From the NCBI RefSeq assembly GCF_028551275.1, contig NZ_CP117026.1, forward strand, positions 62,001 to 126,000: 64,000 nt of DNA, in the 5' to 3' direction. The notes under the pieces are model-generated. The model was not told the origin of the DNA and did no database searches. It worked only from the letters and a program-made list of their open reading frames with translations. Position numbers and translations under genes: made by a program. Shown here piece by piece: positions 17,312-24,802 of the stretch (position 1 is the stretch's first letter; every line of letters begins with the position of its first letter). This DNA is from Sphingomonas hankookensis (GTDB taxonomy: Bacteria; Pseudomonadota; Alphaproteobacteria; Sphingomonadales; Sphingomonadaceae).

Positions 17312-17551
17312 GGGCGCTCGTCGAGCGACCCTGTAGATAATGTTCGGGCCTTCCACCTGGGTGCGTATCTCGTTTTAAGGATGGTGAGGACCACGGCCGC
17401 CCCGGCGCCGCTGGATCCTATGTTTGCTATGGCAGGGAGCGATCCCGTTGACGGTGGGAGCCATCTGGCTCAGATTGCATGCCGCGCCGATAGATGTCGG
17501 CGCATGGATATCTGCTGGCCGAAACCCGCCGCTGCTTCCCGACATAGGACG

Positions 17552-18072
17552 TTATCGGACCTGATATGGGCTGGTGGACCGCGCTCGATGAACAGCTCGG
17601 CGAGTGCCGCCAGCACATCCTCATGGTTGAGCCGACGCGCGACCACCAGCGCCAGACATTCCCTGCTGGCCTCGTCGATGATGGTCAGAATGCGGAACTT
17701 GCGCCCATCATGGGTGCGCCCTTCGACGAAATCATAGGCCCAGACATGCCCTGGATATTGTGGTCGCAGCCGGATGCACGAACCGTCGTTCAGCCACAGC
17801 CGCCCGCGCTTGGGTTGTTTCTGCGGGACTTTCAGCCCTTCGCGTCGCCAGATACGTTCCACCCGCTTGTGGTTCACTGACCAACCCGCCGCATGCAGCA
17901 GCGCGGTCACCCGCCGATAGCCGTAGCGCCCGTACTGTCTGGCCAAGGCAATGATATCCTCGGTCAGCAATTGCTCGTCATCTGCCCCGCACGGTTCCTT
18001 GCGCTGCGTAGACCGGTGCTGGCCGAGCACGCGGCACACACGCCGCTCGGACACATCCAGCACAGCCCGCAC
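17552..18072 (-). pseudogene. IS3 OrfB, 5' part (upstream of the IS110 insertion)
   Basis: The frame reads YGRYGYRRVTALLHAAGWSV (HTH_21-type), then GHVWAYDFVEGRTHDGRKFR with the first catalytic Asp and RGPPAHIRSDN with the second, stopping abruptly at the IS110 border. In intact IS3 elements OrfB is made by a -1 frameshift from orfA, so the true start is probably within the orfA overlap rather than at ATG 18072. Confidence 0.85.
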
Positions 18073-18104
18073 CTGATCGACGCAGCGTCGGCGCCGTGCG
18101 GGGC

Positions 18105-18383
18105 TCAGAAGTTTCCCTTTGCCGCCTCCTGCAAGATGAGCTTGTCCAGCGTCAGGTCCGAGATCGCGCGCCGCAACCGGGCATTCTCCTTCTCAAGATC
18201 CTTCATTCGCCGAGCCTGATCCGTCTTCAGGCCCCCATATTCCTTGCGCCAGCGATAGTAGGTCTGCTCGCTGACTGCGATCCGCCGGCAAGCCTCAGCG
18301 GTCGTGCCGCCCTGACCCAGCATGATCTCAACCTCACGCAGCTTCCCGATGATCTCTTCGGGCTTGTGCTTCTTCGCAGGCAT
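18105..18383 (-). CDS. IS3-family OrfA (helix-turn-helix protein)
   Basis: The 92-residue protein MPAKKHKPEEIIGKLREVEI... has the transposase_8 helix-turn-helix (TTAEACRRIAVSEQTYYRWR) followed by a leucine-zipper-like helix (MKDLEKENARLRRAISDLTL), exactly the OrfA layout of IS407-type IS3 elements. It is intact although its partner orfB is split. Confidence 0.9.
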   Translation of the reverse strand: MPAKKHKPEEIIGKLREVEIMLGQGGTTAEACRRIAVSEQTYYRWRKEYGGLKTDQARRMKDLEKENARLRRAISDLTLDKLILQEAAKGNF

Positions 18384-18446
18384 TCGTCGTCCCTTCCTTG
18401 GTCCAGACTGTCATAGTCGATGGACCACTCAGAAGGGGGCAGCTCA

Positions 18447-18817
18447 AGGACATGATCGTCCTGCGCCTCGGCATCCCGCCCGTCTATGGCAAGAAAATCC
18501 GCTATTATACGGAGAAGGCCATGGTCGCACTGACCAAGATCCCCGCACCGCAAATGCCGAACATTCGACCCGACCCCACCGCACCGATAAACAGCCTGCG
18601 GGTGATCGCCGCGGCCGAGGCGGATGATAATGGCGCCCCTGGCTCGGCCCCGCCTGCTCATGGTCCTGGGCCGCAATCCGGAGGCGGCGGCACGGCCCCG
18701 ACCCACCACCGCTTGAACCAAGCCGCGATCGCCGCCGCCATGGCCGCCCCTGCCGGGGAACGCACCAGCAAGCTTTTCCAACATATTGTTATGGTGGGCG
18801 AGGCAAAGGTCGCTTAG
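18447..18817 (+). pseudogene. traG: 3' remnant of a TraG/VirD4-type coupling protein gene
   Basis: Immediately after the IS3 end an open frame gives MIVLRLGIPPVYGKKIRYYT followed by a proline- and alanine-rich tail to TAG 18815. The GxPPxxxKKxRYY segment is the usual last conserved element of VirD4/TraG proteins (compare SGTPPIRAKKARYY). The ATPase part is missing from the window, so the IS3 insertion or a later deletion removed it. It is unrelated in position to the intact traD at 51892-54411. Confidence 0.6.
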
Positions 18818-18898
18818 CGTTATGTGATCTTGCCCTCGCCGGTGGGATGACCCGAAGGGGGAACGGCTGCACAAGAGAGGCAGGCGCCTTGAAACCAA

Positions 18899-18913
18899 TG
18901 GCAGTTTTTGCCA
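18899..18913. promoter_or_regulatory. Palindromic operator candidate for parDE
   Basis: TGGCA-GTTTT-TGCCA is a perfect inverted repeat 20 bp before the antitoxin start. ParD-type antitoxins repress their own operon by binding such repeats, so this is the likely autoregulatory site. Confidence 0.5.
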
Positions 18914-18933
18914 TAATGGTAGTGAGGTGATTT

Positions 18934-19212
18934 ATGGCTTCGATGAACGTCTCCCTTCCAGACCCCATGCGGGATTACGTCCAGCGCCGCATCGACAGCG
19001 GGCATTATGCCAGCGTGAGTGATTATGTTCGCGATCTCATTCGGCGCGATCAGGGTGAGACGCAGGATGTCGAACGGTGGCTGCATGATCTTGACGCCTC
19101 GATCGAACGCGGCCTTGCCGATGCGGAGGCGGGGCGCACCCACGACCTCGACGACGCCTGCGATGCTATCATCGACAGGATTCGGACACGGGCAAGCGCT
19201 CAGCCGCAATGA
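18934..19212 (+). CDS. parD: ParD-family antitoxin
   Basis: The 92-residue protein has an N-terminal ribbon-helix-helix (MASMNVSLPDPMRDYVQRRI, then YASVSDYVRDLIRRDQ) and an acidic C-terminal tail expected to wrap the toxin. This is the ParD/CC2985 form of type II antitoxins. Its TGA overlaps the toxin ATG (19209-19212), the usual coupling that keeps antitoxin in excess. Confidence 0.92.
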   Translation: MASMNVSLPDPMRDYVQRRIDSGHYASVSDYVRDLIRRDQGETQDVERWLHDLDASIERGLADAEAGRTHDLDDACDAIIDRIRTRASAQPQ

Positions 19213-19505
19213 AAGTCATCCTGACGCCGGATGCGCTGGCCGACCTCGATCACATCGCCGAACATATCGAAAAGGACAATCCCGCGAGAGCCATCAGCTT
19301 TGTCGAGGAATTGCGTGAGGCGGCCCGTCGCCTTGCCGATCTGCCCCAGGGCTATCCTCTGGTGCCTCGCTATGAGCGCTACGGTATCCGTCGCCGTTCC
19401 TATCGCCGCTATGGCATCCTCTACCGGCCAGAAGCCCACCGTATCCTGATCCTGCGCTTTCTTGGCCCCGGTCAAGATCATGATCGCGCGCTCCAATTGG
19501 TTTGA
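19209..19505 (+). CDS. parE: ParE-family toxin (RelE/ParE superfamily)
   Basis: The 98-residue protein MKVILTPDALADLDHIAEHI... has the RelE/ParE fold pattern: an N-terminal strand, two helices, then a basic beta region (YERYGIRRRSYRRYGILYR). ParE toxins poison DNA gyrase, though some members of this superfamily act differently. It is intact and follows its antitoxin with a 4-bp overlap. The pair would stabilise the element. Confidence 0.92.
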   Translation: MKVILTPDALADLDHIAEHIEKDNPARAISFVEELREAARRLADLPQGYPLVPRYERYGIRRRSYRRYGILYRPEAHRILILRFLGPGQDHDRALQLV

Positions 19506-19516
19506 GCGATCGCTTG

Positions 19517-20098
19517 CTAGGGATTGATCGGAGCGAAGGCGGGCCAGTCACGACTTTTGAGGCCGGGCTGTGACAGGAAGCTCGGGCCGTCCAGCAACAG
19601 CGTCATGCGCGTGTAGCCGATCCTGAGGGATTCGAGCGGCACCGCTCGCAATGTCTCTTCAAGACCGGCATATCGCTCGTCCGAGATCACCACATAGTTT
19701 ATCCTGCCGGTCGAACATTCGATCAGGGCCTCGACAACCCGGCCCAGATTCATCCCGCTCTTGTCATCAACCGCCATGCCGATCAGGCCGGTCGCGGTGA
19801 ACAGGTTCGGCGTATCGGATCTTTGGCTGGCTGTTTCGGCCGATCGGCCGCCATCCTCATATTTGGTCTGCTGCCCCAACCATCGCCAGATACCGACGAG
19901 GTTCGTCAGCATCAGGAATCCATTGGTGGCAACCAAGGCTGTCTGTCCTGTGGCGTAGCCCAATGTGGTCCAGCAAACCGAGCTGATGCTGAACACCACG
20001 AAGCCCCAGCCCGTCACGCGCGCGCCCAGGTTGGAAGCCGTCATCATCGCCGCGATCATCGTCGCGATCGTGGCGAGCCAACCGACGAGACTTATCAT
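19517..20098 (-). CDS. Membrane protein with C-terminal PRC-barrel domain
   Basis: Residues 1-75 hold three hydrophobic segments (LVGWLATIATMIAAMMTASN, GWGFVVFSISSVCWTTLGYA, LVATNGFLMLTNLVGIWRWL) resembling YgjV/SWEET-like half-transporters. Residues 100-180 match a PRC-barrel (GMAVDDKSGMNLGRVVEALI, then GRINYVVISDE). PRC-barrels are small beta domains found in RimM and photosynthetic reaction centre H subunits. The gene follows the encapsulin gene by 52 bp and may be the last gene of its operon. Role unknown. Confidence 0.65.
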   Translation of the reverse strand: MISLVGWLATIATMIAAMMTASNLGARVTGWGFVVFSISSVCWTTLGYATGQTALVATNGFLMLTNLVGIWRWLGQQTKYEDGGRSAETASQRSDTPNLFTATGLIGMAVDDKSGMNLGRVVEALIECSTGRINYVVISDERYAGLEETLRAVPLESLRIGYTRMTLLLDGPSFLSQPGLKSRDWPAFAPINP

Positions 20099-20150
20099 CG
20101 TCCCACCCCTCGCTGCGGCCCGCGTGGGGGCGGCGCAACCGGCAACGCCT

Positions 20151-20979
20151 TCACGCCGGCTGCGCCGACGCTTCCGCTGTCGGGAGCGAAACAGCCGCCT
20201 CGCTCGTCAGCAGCCGGAAGGTGAAGCTCTCTTGCAGGTACAGCTCAACCACCTCGGCGGTGTGGCTGAGATAGCCAATCGACAAGTCCTGTCCGAGATC
20301 GAGTTCGAAATCGCCGCCCCGTGTTGTCAGGACGACGCCGCCCGTGATGCCCGGCGCCCAGATGATATCGCCATCCACCAGACGATTGATGTGCTGGAGC
20401 ACCGGATAGCCCTCCTCGCTGCCGCCGCTGATCGCGGTGAACGGATCATCGCCCAGCACCAGTCGATAAGGCCCCTCGACCCCGGCAAGGCGCAACCGGT
20501 CGACGGCTTGGGCGACGATGGCGGGATATCCGGCGACGGCCGTGGGCAGCGGCACCGGCTCGTTGCTCGCGCCGGGACGGATGCCGCCGATATCGGCAGC
20601 GGCATAGCCATCAAAGATCGCACGATTTTCGGCAAAGGCGATCGTGCGGGCAGCTTCCTTGAGCGGCTGCCAGTCGGAATCTTCGGAGCCACGCTCCACA
20701 TCGTCGATCGCAGCGCGGGTCAGCGTGAAGGGCACGCGCAGTTCGACTACGGCATTGGCCGCACGCCGCACGCCGCACGGCCTGGACGCCATCGCTCGGC
20801 GCATCGATCGGCTTGGTGTGGCCCGTGCCCACGGCCGCGAGCGTAGCCCCCTTCGGGTCCGGCACGTCCACGACGCGGCGCGCGGCCAGATAGCGCTTGA
20901 GGGTTCGGGTCGCCTCTTGTTCGATCTGTGCCCAGGCGGCGTCTGAGATCGGGGCGAGTTCGCGATGGAGGTTATTCAT
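20151..20979 (-). pseudogene. Family 1 encapsulin shell protein, frameshifted by a 7-bp repeat expansion
   Basis: Two adjacent frames together give a complete encapsulin: MNNLHRELAPISDAAWAQIE to SDGVQAVRRA in one frame, and NAVVELRVPFTLTRAAIDDV to LLTSEAAVSLP in another. The join is at three tandem copies of GCCGCAC (20758-20778, plus strand). Two copies would read GVQAVRRAANAVVELRV without interruption and give about 273 residues, the normal size. Encapsulins self-assemble into protein nanocompartments. The start overlaps the stop of the peroxidase gene by 8 bp. As sequenced the shell would not be made, barring sequencing error or slippage. Confidence 0.88.
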
Positions 20980-22069
20980 GTCCGGCCTCGTCTTTGAGTG
21001 ATCCAATGCGGAGCGATCCGTCCAATGCCGTTGGAGCCTCCGGGGTCGGAGCCGTGGGTGCCGGCGCAGCCACCGCTTCATCGCCATTGCTATCGTCGCC
21101 ATCGGCCGCAGGCGGCCCCGGCGTCACGGCGTCCAGAAAGTCGGCCGACGGCACGAAATAGAGCGAGCCGGTCACGGCCCGGCTGACATCGAGCAGGCGA
21201 TCGTAGTTGCCGGGCGGCAGGCCGATGAACATATTGTCGAGCATCCGCTCGATCCGCGTGGGTGAGCGGGCGTAACCGATGAAATAGGTGCCGAACTCCC
21301 CCTTGCCGACATCGCCGAACGGCATGTTGTCGCGCAGGATCTGGAGTTGCTCGCCGTCCTCCTCGATGTTGGTGAGGACGTTGTGCGCGAAGCTCGGCTT
21401 CGCTGCCTCGTCCAGCTCGATGTCCGACAGTTTCTCGCGCCCGACGATCTTCTCCTGTTGCTCGACGGGAATCGCGTTCCACTTGTCGAGGTCATGGAGG
21501 TATTTCTGGACGATCACATAGCTGCCGCCAGCGAAGACCGGATCGTCCGCCGCCCCGATCACCGTGGCATCTCTCGCCCCCTGCTCGACGGGGTTTTCCG
21601 TCCCATCGACGAAGCCCAGTAAGTCGCGATCATCGAAGTAGCGGAAGCCATGCACCTCGTCCGTGACCGAGGCGACGCCGGCGAGGCGCTTCACGATCTG
21701 CGCGGCCATCTCGAAGCACAGGTCCTGCCGTGCGGCGCGAATGTGGAACAGCAGGTCGCCGGGTGTCGAAGGCGCATGATGGACGCCATGAATTTCCCGG
21801 AACGGATGCAGCTCCTTCGGCCGCGGTGCCCCGAACAGTCGGTCCCAGGCATCGGAGCCGATCCCCATGATGCAGGAAAGCCCTCCATCCGCTGCCCTAA
21901 AGCCGACGCCACGCACCAGCGAGGAAAGGATTGCGCAGAGATTTCGCACCGCCATCTCGGGCTTTGCACCCGCGCCCATCGACACCACGAGGAAGATGGC
22001 TGCACGAGTGAGCCGGGCATCGACGGCCTGGGAACGTGCGGTAACATCCTGAGCGACAGTGGAAGGCAA
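20972..22069 (-). CDS. DyP-type heme peroxidase, encapsulin cargo
   Basis: The 365-residue enzyme carries the DyP signature GFVDGTENP and the distal and proximal heme-pocket regions (SDAWDRLFGAPRP, SFAHNVLTN, and NMPFGDVGKGEFGTYFIGYA). After a Pro/Ala/Asp-rich linker the tail reads LDGSLRIGSLKDEAGHE, which matches the encapsulin cargo-loading peptide pattern DGSLxIGSLK. It should therefore be packed inside the shell encoded by the overlapping downstream gene. DyP enzymes oxidise dyes and aromatic compounds with hydrogen peroxide. Placed 56 bp after the UvrA-like gene. Confidence 0.93.
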   Translation of the reverse strand: MPSTVAQDVTARSQAVDARLTRAAIFLVVSMGAGAKPEMAVRNLCAILSSLVRGVGFRAADGGLSCIMGIGSDAWDRLFGAPRPKELHPFREIHGVHHAPSTPGDLLFHIRAARQDLCFEMAAQIVKRLAGVASVTDEVHGFRYFDDRDLLGFVDGTENPVEQGARDATVIGAADDPVFAGGSYVIVQKYLHDLDKWNAIPVEQQEKIVGREKLSDIELDEAAKPSFAHNVLTNIEEDGEQLQILRDNMPFGDVGKGEFGTYFIGYARSPTRIERMLDNMFIGLPPGNYDRLLDVSRAVTGSLYFVPSADFLDAVTPGPPAADGDDSNGDEAVAAPAPTAPTPEAPTALDGSLRIGSLKDEAGHE

Positions 22070-22125
22070 GCTCGTCTCCTATGGCCGGACCCGGCCCATC
22101 GTTATGGCACACACCCAAGAGGCGG

Positions 22126-24780
22126 CTAAAGCGCCGCCTTGAGATAGGGCGCGGTCAGACTGCCTTCCGCCTCTGCAACGTCGCTAGGGACGCCGCTGGC
22201 GATGATTAGGCCACCTTCCTCCCCGGCTCCCGGTCCGAGATCGATGACCCAATCCACCTGTGCGATGGCGCGCATGTCATGCTCGACGACAACAACCGTA
22301 TTGCCCACGTCGACAAGGCCCTGCAGGTGCCGCATCAGCCGGTCCGCGTCGGACGGGTGAAGCCCCGAAGTAGGCTCGTCGAGGATGTAGATGGTGTTGC
22401 CGCGCTGGGCGCGTTGCAGCTCGGTCGCAAGCTTGATGCGCTGCGCCTCGCCGCCCGACAGTTCCGTCGCCGGCTGCCCGAGCCTCAGATATCCAAGGCC
22501 GATCTCCCGCAGCACATCCAGCGAGCGCATGACGGACGCCTCACCCGCGAAGAAGTCGCACGCCTCGTCCACCGTCAGCTCCAGCACCTGGGCGATGTTG
22601 CGGCCGTTCCATTCGACTTCGAGCGTTTGCGGGTTGTAGCGGCTGCCGTGGCAGGTCGAGCACGGCGCATAGACGCTTGGCAGGAACAGCAGCTCCACCA
22701 TCACGAACCCCTCGCCCTCACATACCGGGCAGCGGCCTTCGGCGACGTTGAACGAGAAGCGGCCGGGGCTGTAACGGCGCTTCTTGGCCAACGGAGTGCC
22801 GGCAAAGATCTTGCGCACATGATCGAACAGGCCGCTGTAGGTGGAGAGGTTCGAGCGTGGGGTGCGGCCGATCGGCTTCTGATCGACCCGCACCAGTCTG
22901 CGCACATGCTCCATGCCCGCAACGATGCGGCCTTCGGTCTCTTCCTGCGCAACATCAAGCAGCGGATCGGCATCCTCTTCCTCGGCAGCCGGCGAGCCGC
23001 CGAGCTGTTCCGCGACAAGCTCCGGCAGCGCCTGGCTGACCAGACTGGACTTGCCCGATCCCGAAACCCCGGTGACAGCGGTGAAGCAACCGATCGGAAG
23101 CTCGACGTCGAGGCCGCGCAGGTTGTTGCGCGTCACCCCCTCTAGACGGAGCCAAGCCTTTGCTTCGCGCGGGGTCCGGTCATGGGCGACGGGCTCTGCG
23201 AACAGATAGCGGCGCGTGATCGACGCCTCGACGTCGGCCAGTCCCGCGATCGGCCCGCTGTAGAGCACTTCACCGCCCTTTTCGCCTGCTCCTGGCCCTA
23301 CATCGACCAGCCATTCGGCATGGCGGATCACGTCAAGATCATGCTCGACGACGAACAGCGAGTTGCCCGCCGCTTTCAGCCGCTCAAGGATGGTGAGCAA
23401 AGCTTCGCCGTCTGCCGGGTGCAGCCCCGCCGAGGGCTCGTCCAGCACATAGACCACGCCGAAAAGCTGCGAGGACAATTGAGTGGCAAGGCGCAGGCGT
23501 TGCAGCTCGCCGGAGGAAAGCGTCGGCGTGCTTCGGTCGAGCGAGATGTAGCCAAGGCCAAGATCGATCAGCGGGCCGAGCCGTTCGAGCAGCTCGGATG
23601 CGAGACGCTGCGCGGCGACCCGCTTCTCATCGGAGAGGTTGGGCGTGCGGCGCACGTCGGGCGCTGCCTTGTGCGCCGAGCCTCCCGCCGCGACCCTGCG
23701 TTCAACTGCCGCATCGCGGGCCGCCTTGCCAAGAACATGGCCCTTCGGGGCCGCCGCGGCGCCCCCATACTCGCCATGCGCGACAGGCGTGAGCAAGTCC
23801 CGGAGCTTCAGCACCGTCAGGTCGCCAAACTCGGCGATGTCGAGGCCCGCGAACTTCACCGACAGAGCCTCGCGCTTCAGCCGCTTGCCGTCGCAGGTCG
23901 GGCAATCGCGGCCTATGATATATTGCGAGACGCGCTTCTTCATCAGCGCGCTTTTGGTGTTGGCGAACGTCTCCAGCACATAGCGACGGGCGCCGGTGAA
24001 GGTGCCCTGATAGCTCGGCTCCATGCGGCGCTTGAGGGCGACGCGCGTCTGCTCGGGCGTCAGACCCGCATAGACCGGCACCGTCGGCGTCTCGTCGGTG
24101 AAGAGTATCCAGTCGCGATCCTTCTTCGGAAGATCCCGCCATGGGGTGTCGACATCATAGCCGAGCGAGACGAGGATATCGCGCAGGTTCTGGCCGTGCC
24201 ACGCGGGCGGCCATGCGGCGATGGCGCGTTCCCGGATCGTCAGCGTGTCGTCGGGCACCATCGTCTCTTCGGTCGCGTCATAGACGCGCCCGATGCCGTG
24301 GCAGGTCGGGCAGGCGCCCGCGACTGTGTTTGGCGAGAAGTCCTCCGCATAGAGCATGGGCTGATTGCGCGGATATTCGCCGACGCGCGAGTAGAGCATC
24401 CGTACCAGGCTGGAGAGCGTCGTCACGCTCCCAACCGAGGACCGCGCATTGGCCGAGCCGCGCTGCTGCTGCAACGCGACTGCGGGAGGCAACCCGTCGA
24501 TAGCGTCAACCTCCGGCACACCGGCCTGATCGATCAGGCGGCGGGCGTAGGGCGCGACCGATTCCAGATAGCGGCGCTGTGCCTCGGCATAGAGGGTGCC
24601 GAAAGCGAGGCTCGATTTGCCCGATCCGGATATGCCGGTGAACACCACGAAGGCGTCGCGCGGCACGTCCACGTCGACATTCTTGAGATTGTTCTGCCGC
24701 GCGCCGCGTACCTGAACGAAGCCGGAGCGCGGCGCGCGTTCCTTGCCGGGGGTGGTTTGAGGCTCCTGATCCTTGCTCAT
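22126..24780 (-). CDS. uvrA: UvrA-like excinuclease ATPase lacking the UvrB-binding domain (UvrA2 type)
   Basis: The 884-residue protein has two ABC ATPase modules: Walker [16 protein letters not shown] near residue 50 and [17 protein letters not shown] near 625, with signatures [14 protein letters not shown] and [14 protein letters not shown]. Zinc modules [16 protein letters not shown] and CPVCEGEG...CSTCHGS are present. The usual insert of about 120 residues that binds UvrB, normally after the first CPxCG, is missing: the sequence runs from [18 protein letters not shown] to AGACPTCHG. That is the UvrA2/DrrC-like form. Start 24780 is chosen because it is 22 bp after uvrB and a longer form to 24873 would overlap uvrB. 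Confidence 0.88.
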   Translation of the reverse strand: MSKDQEPQTTPGKERAPRSGFVQVRGARQNNLKNVDVDVPRDAFVVFTGISGSGKSSLAFGTLYAEAQRRYLESVAPYARRLIDQAGVPEVDAIDGLPPAVALQQQRGSANARSSVGSVTTLSSLVRMLYSRVGEYPRNQPMLYAEDFSPNTVAGACPTCHGIGRVYDATEETMVPDDTLTIRERAIAAWPPAWHGQNLRDILVSLGYDVDTPWRDLPKKDRDWILFTDETPTVPVYAGLTPEQTRVALKRRMEPSYQGTFTGARRYVLETFANTKSALMKKRVSQYIIGRDCPTCDGKRLKREALSVKFAGLDIAEFGDLTVLKLRDLLTPVAHGEYGGAAAAPKGHVLGKAARDAAVERRVAAGGSAHKAAPDVRRTPNLSDEKRVAAQRLASELLERLGPLIDLGLGYISLDRSTPTLSSGELQRLRLATQLSSQLFGVVYVLDEPSAGLHPADGEALLTILERLKAAGNSLFVVEHDLDVIRHAEWLVDVGPGAGEKGGEVLYSGPIAGLADVEASITRRYLFAEPVAHDRTPREAKAWLRLEGVTRNNLRGLDVELPIGCFTAVTGVSGSGKSSLVSQALPELVAEQLGGSPAAEEEDADPLLDVAQEETEGRIVAGMEHVRRLVRVDQKPIGRTPRSNLSTYSGLFDHVRKIFAGTPLAKKRRYSPGRFSFNVAEGRCPVCEGEGFVMVELLFLPSVYAPCSTCHGSRYNPQTLEVEWNGRNIAQVLELTVDEACDFFAGEASVMRSLDVLREIGLGYLRLGQPATELSGGEAQRIKLATELQRAQRGNTIYILDEPTSGLHPSDADRLMRHLQGLVDVGNTVVVVEHDMRAIAQVDWVIDLGPGAGEEGGLIIASGVPSDVAEAEGSLTAPYLKAAL

Positions 24781-24802
24781 ACGGTCACTTTCACTCGGCG
24801 CA

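Larger units (their letters stand above)
15887..17551 (+). mobile_element. IS110-family element inserted in IS3 orfB
   Basis: The boundaries follow from the restored host gene: left flank ...CGCTGCCG ends at 15886 and right flank TTATCGGACC begins at 17552; joined, they recreate the RSDNGSEF codons of OrfB. The 1.67-kb element contains one DEDD transposase gene with 153 bp of non-coding DNA before it and 240 bp after it, and no terminal inverted repeats, all typical of IS110. A one-base uncertainty (shared G) remains at the junction. Confidence 0.85.
15513..18446 (-). mobile_element. IS3-family element (copy B) interrupted by IS110
   Basis: The outer ends are inverted repeats: TGAGCAGCCCCCACCGGGTG at 15513 and, read in reverse complement, TGAGCTGCCCCCTTCTGAGT ending at 18446; both continue to GTGGTCC. 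Inside lie orfA (18105-18383) and orfB in two pieces separated by an IS110 element at 15887-17551. Removing the IS110 segment leaves about 1.27 kb, the normal size of an IS3 element, with a continuous orfB. No target duplication is obvious. Confidence 0.85.
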
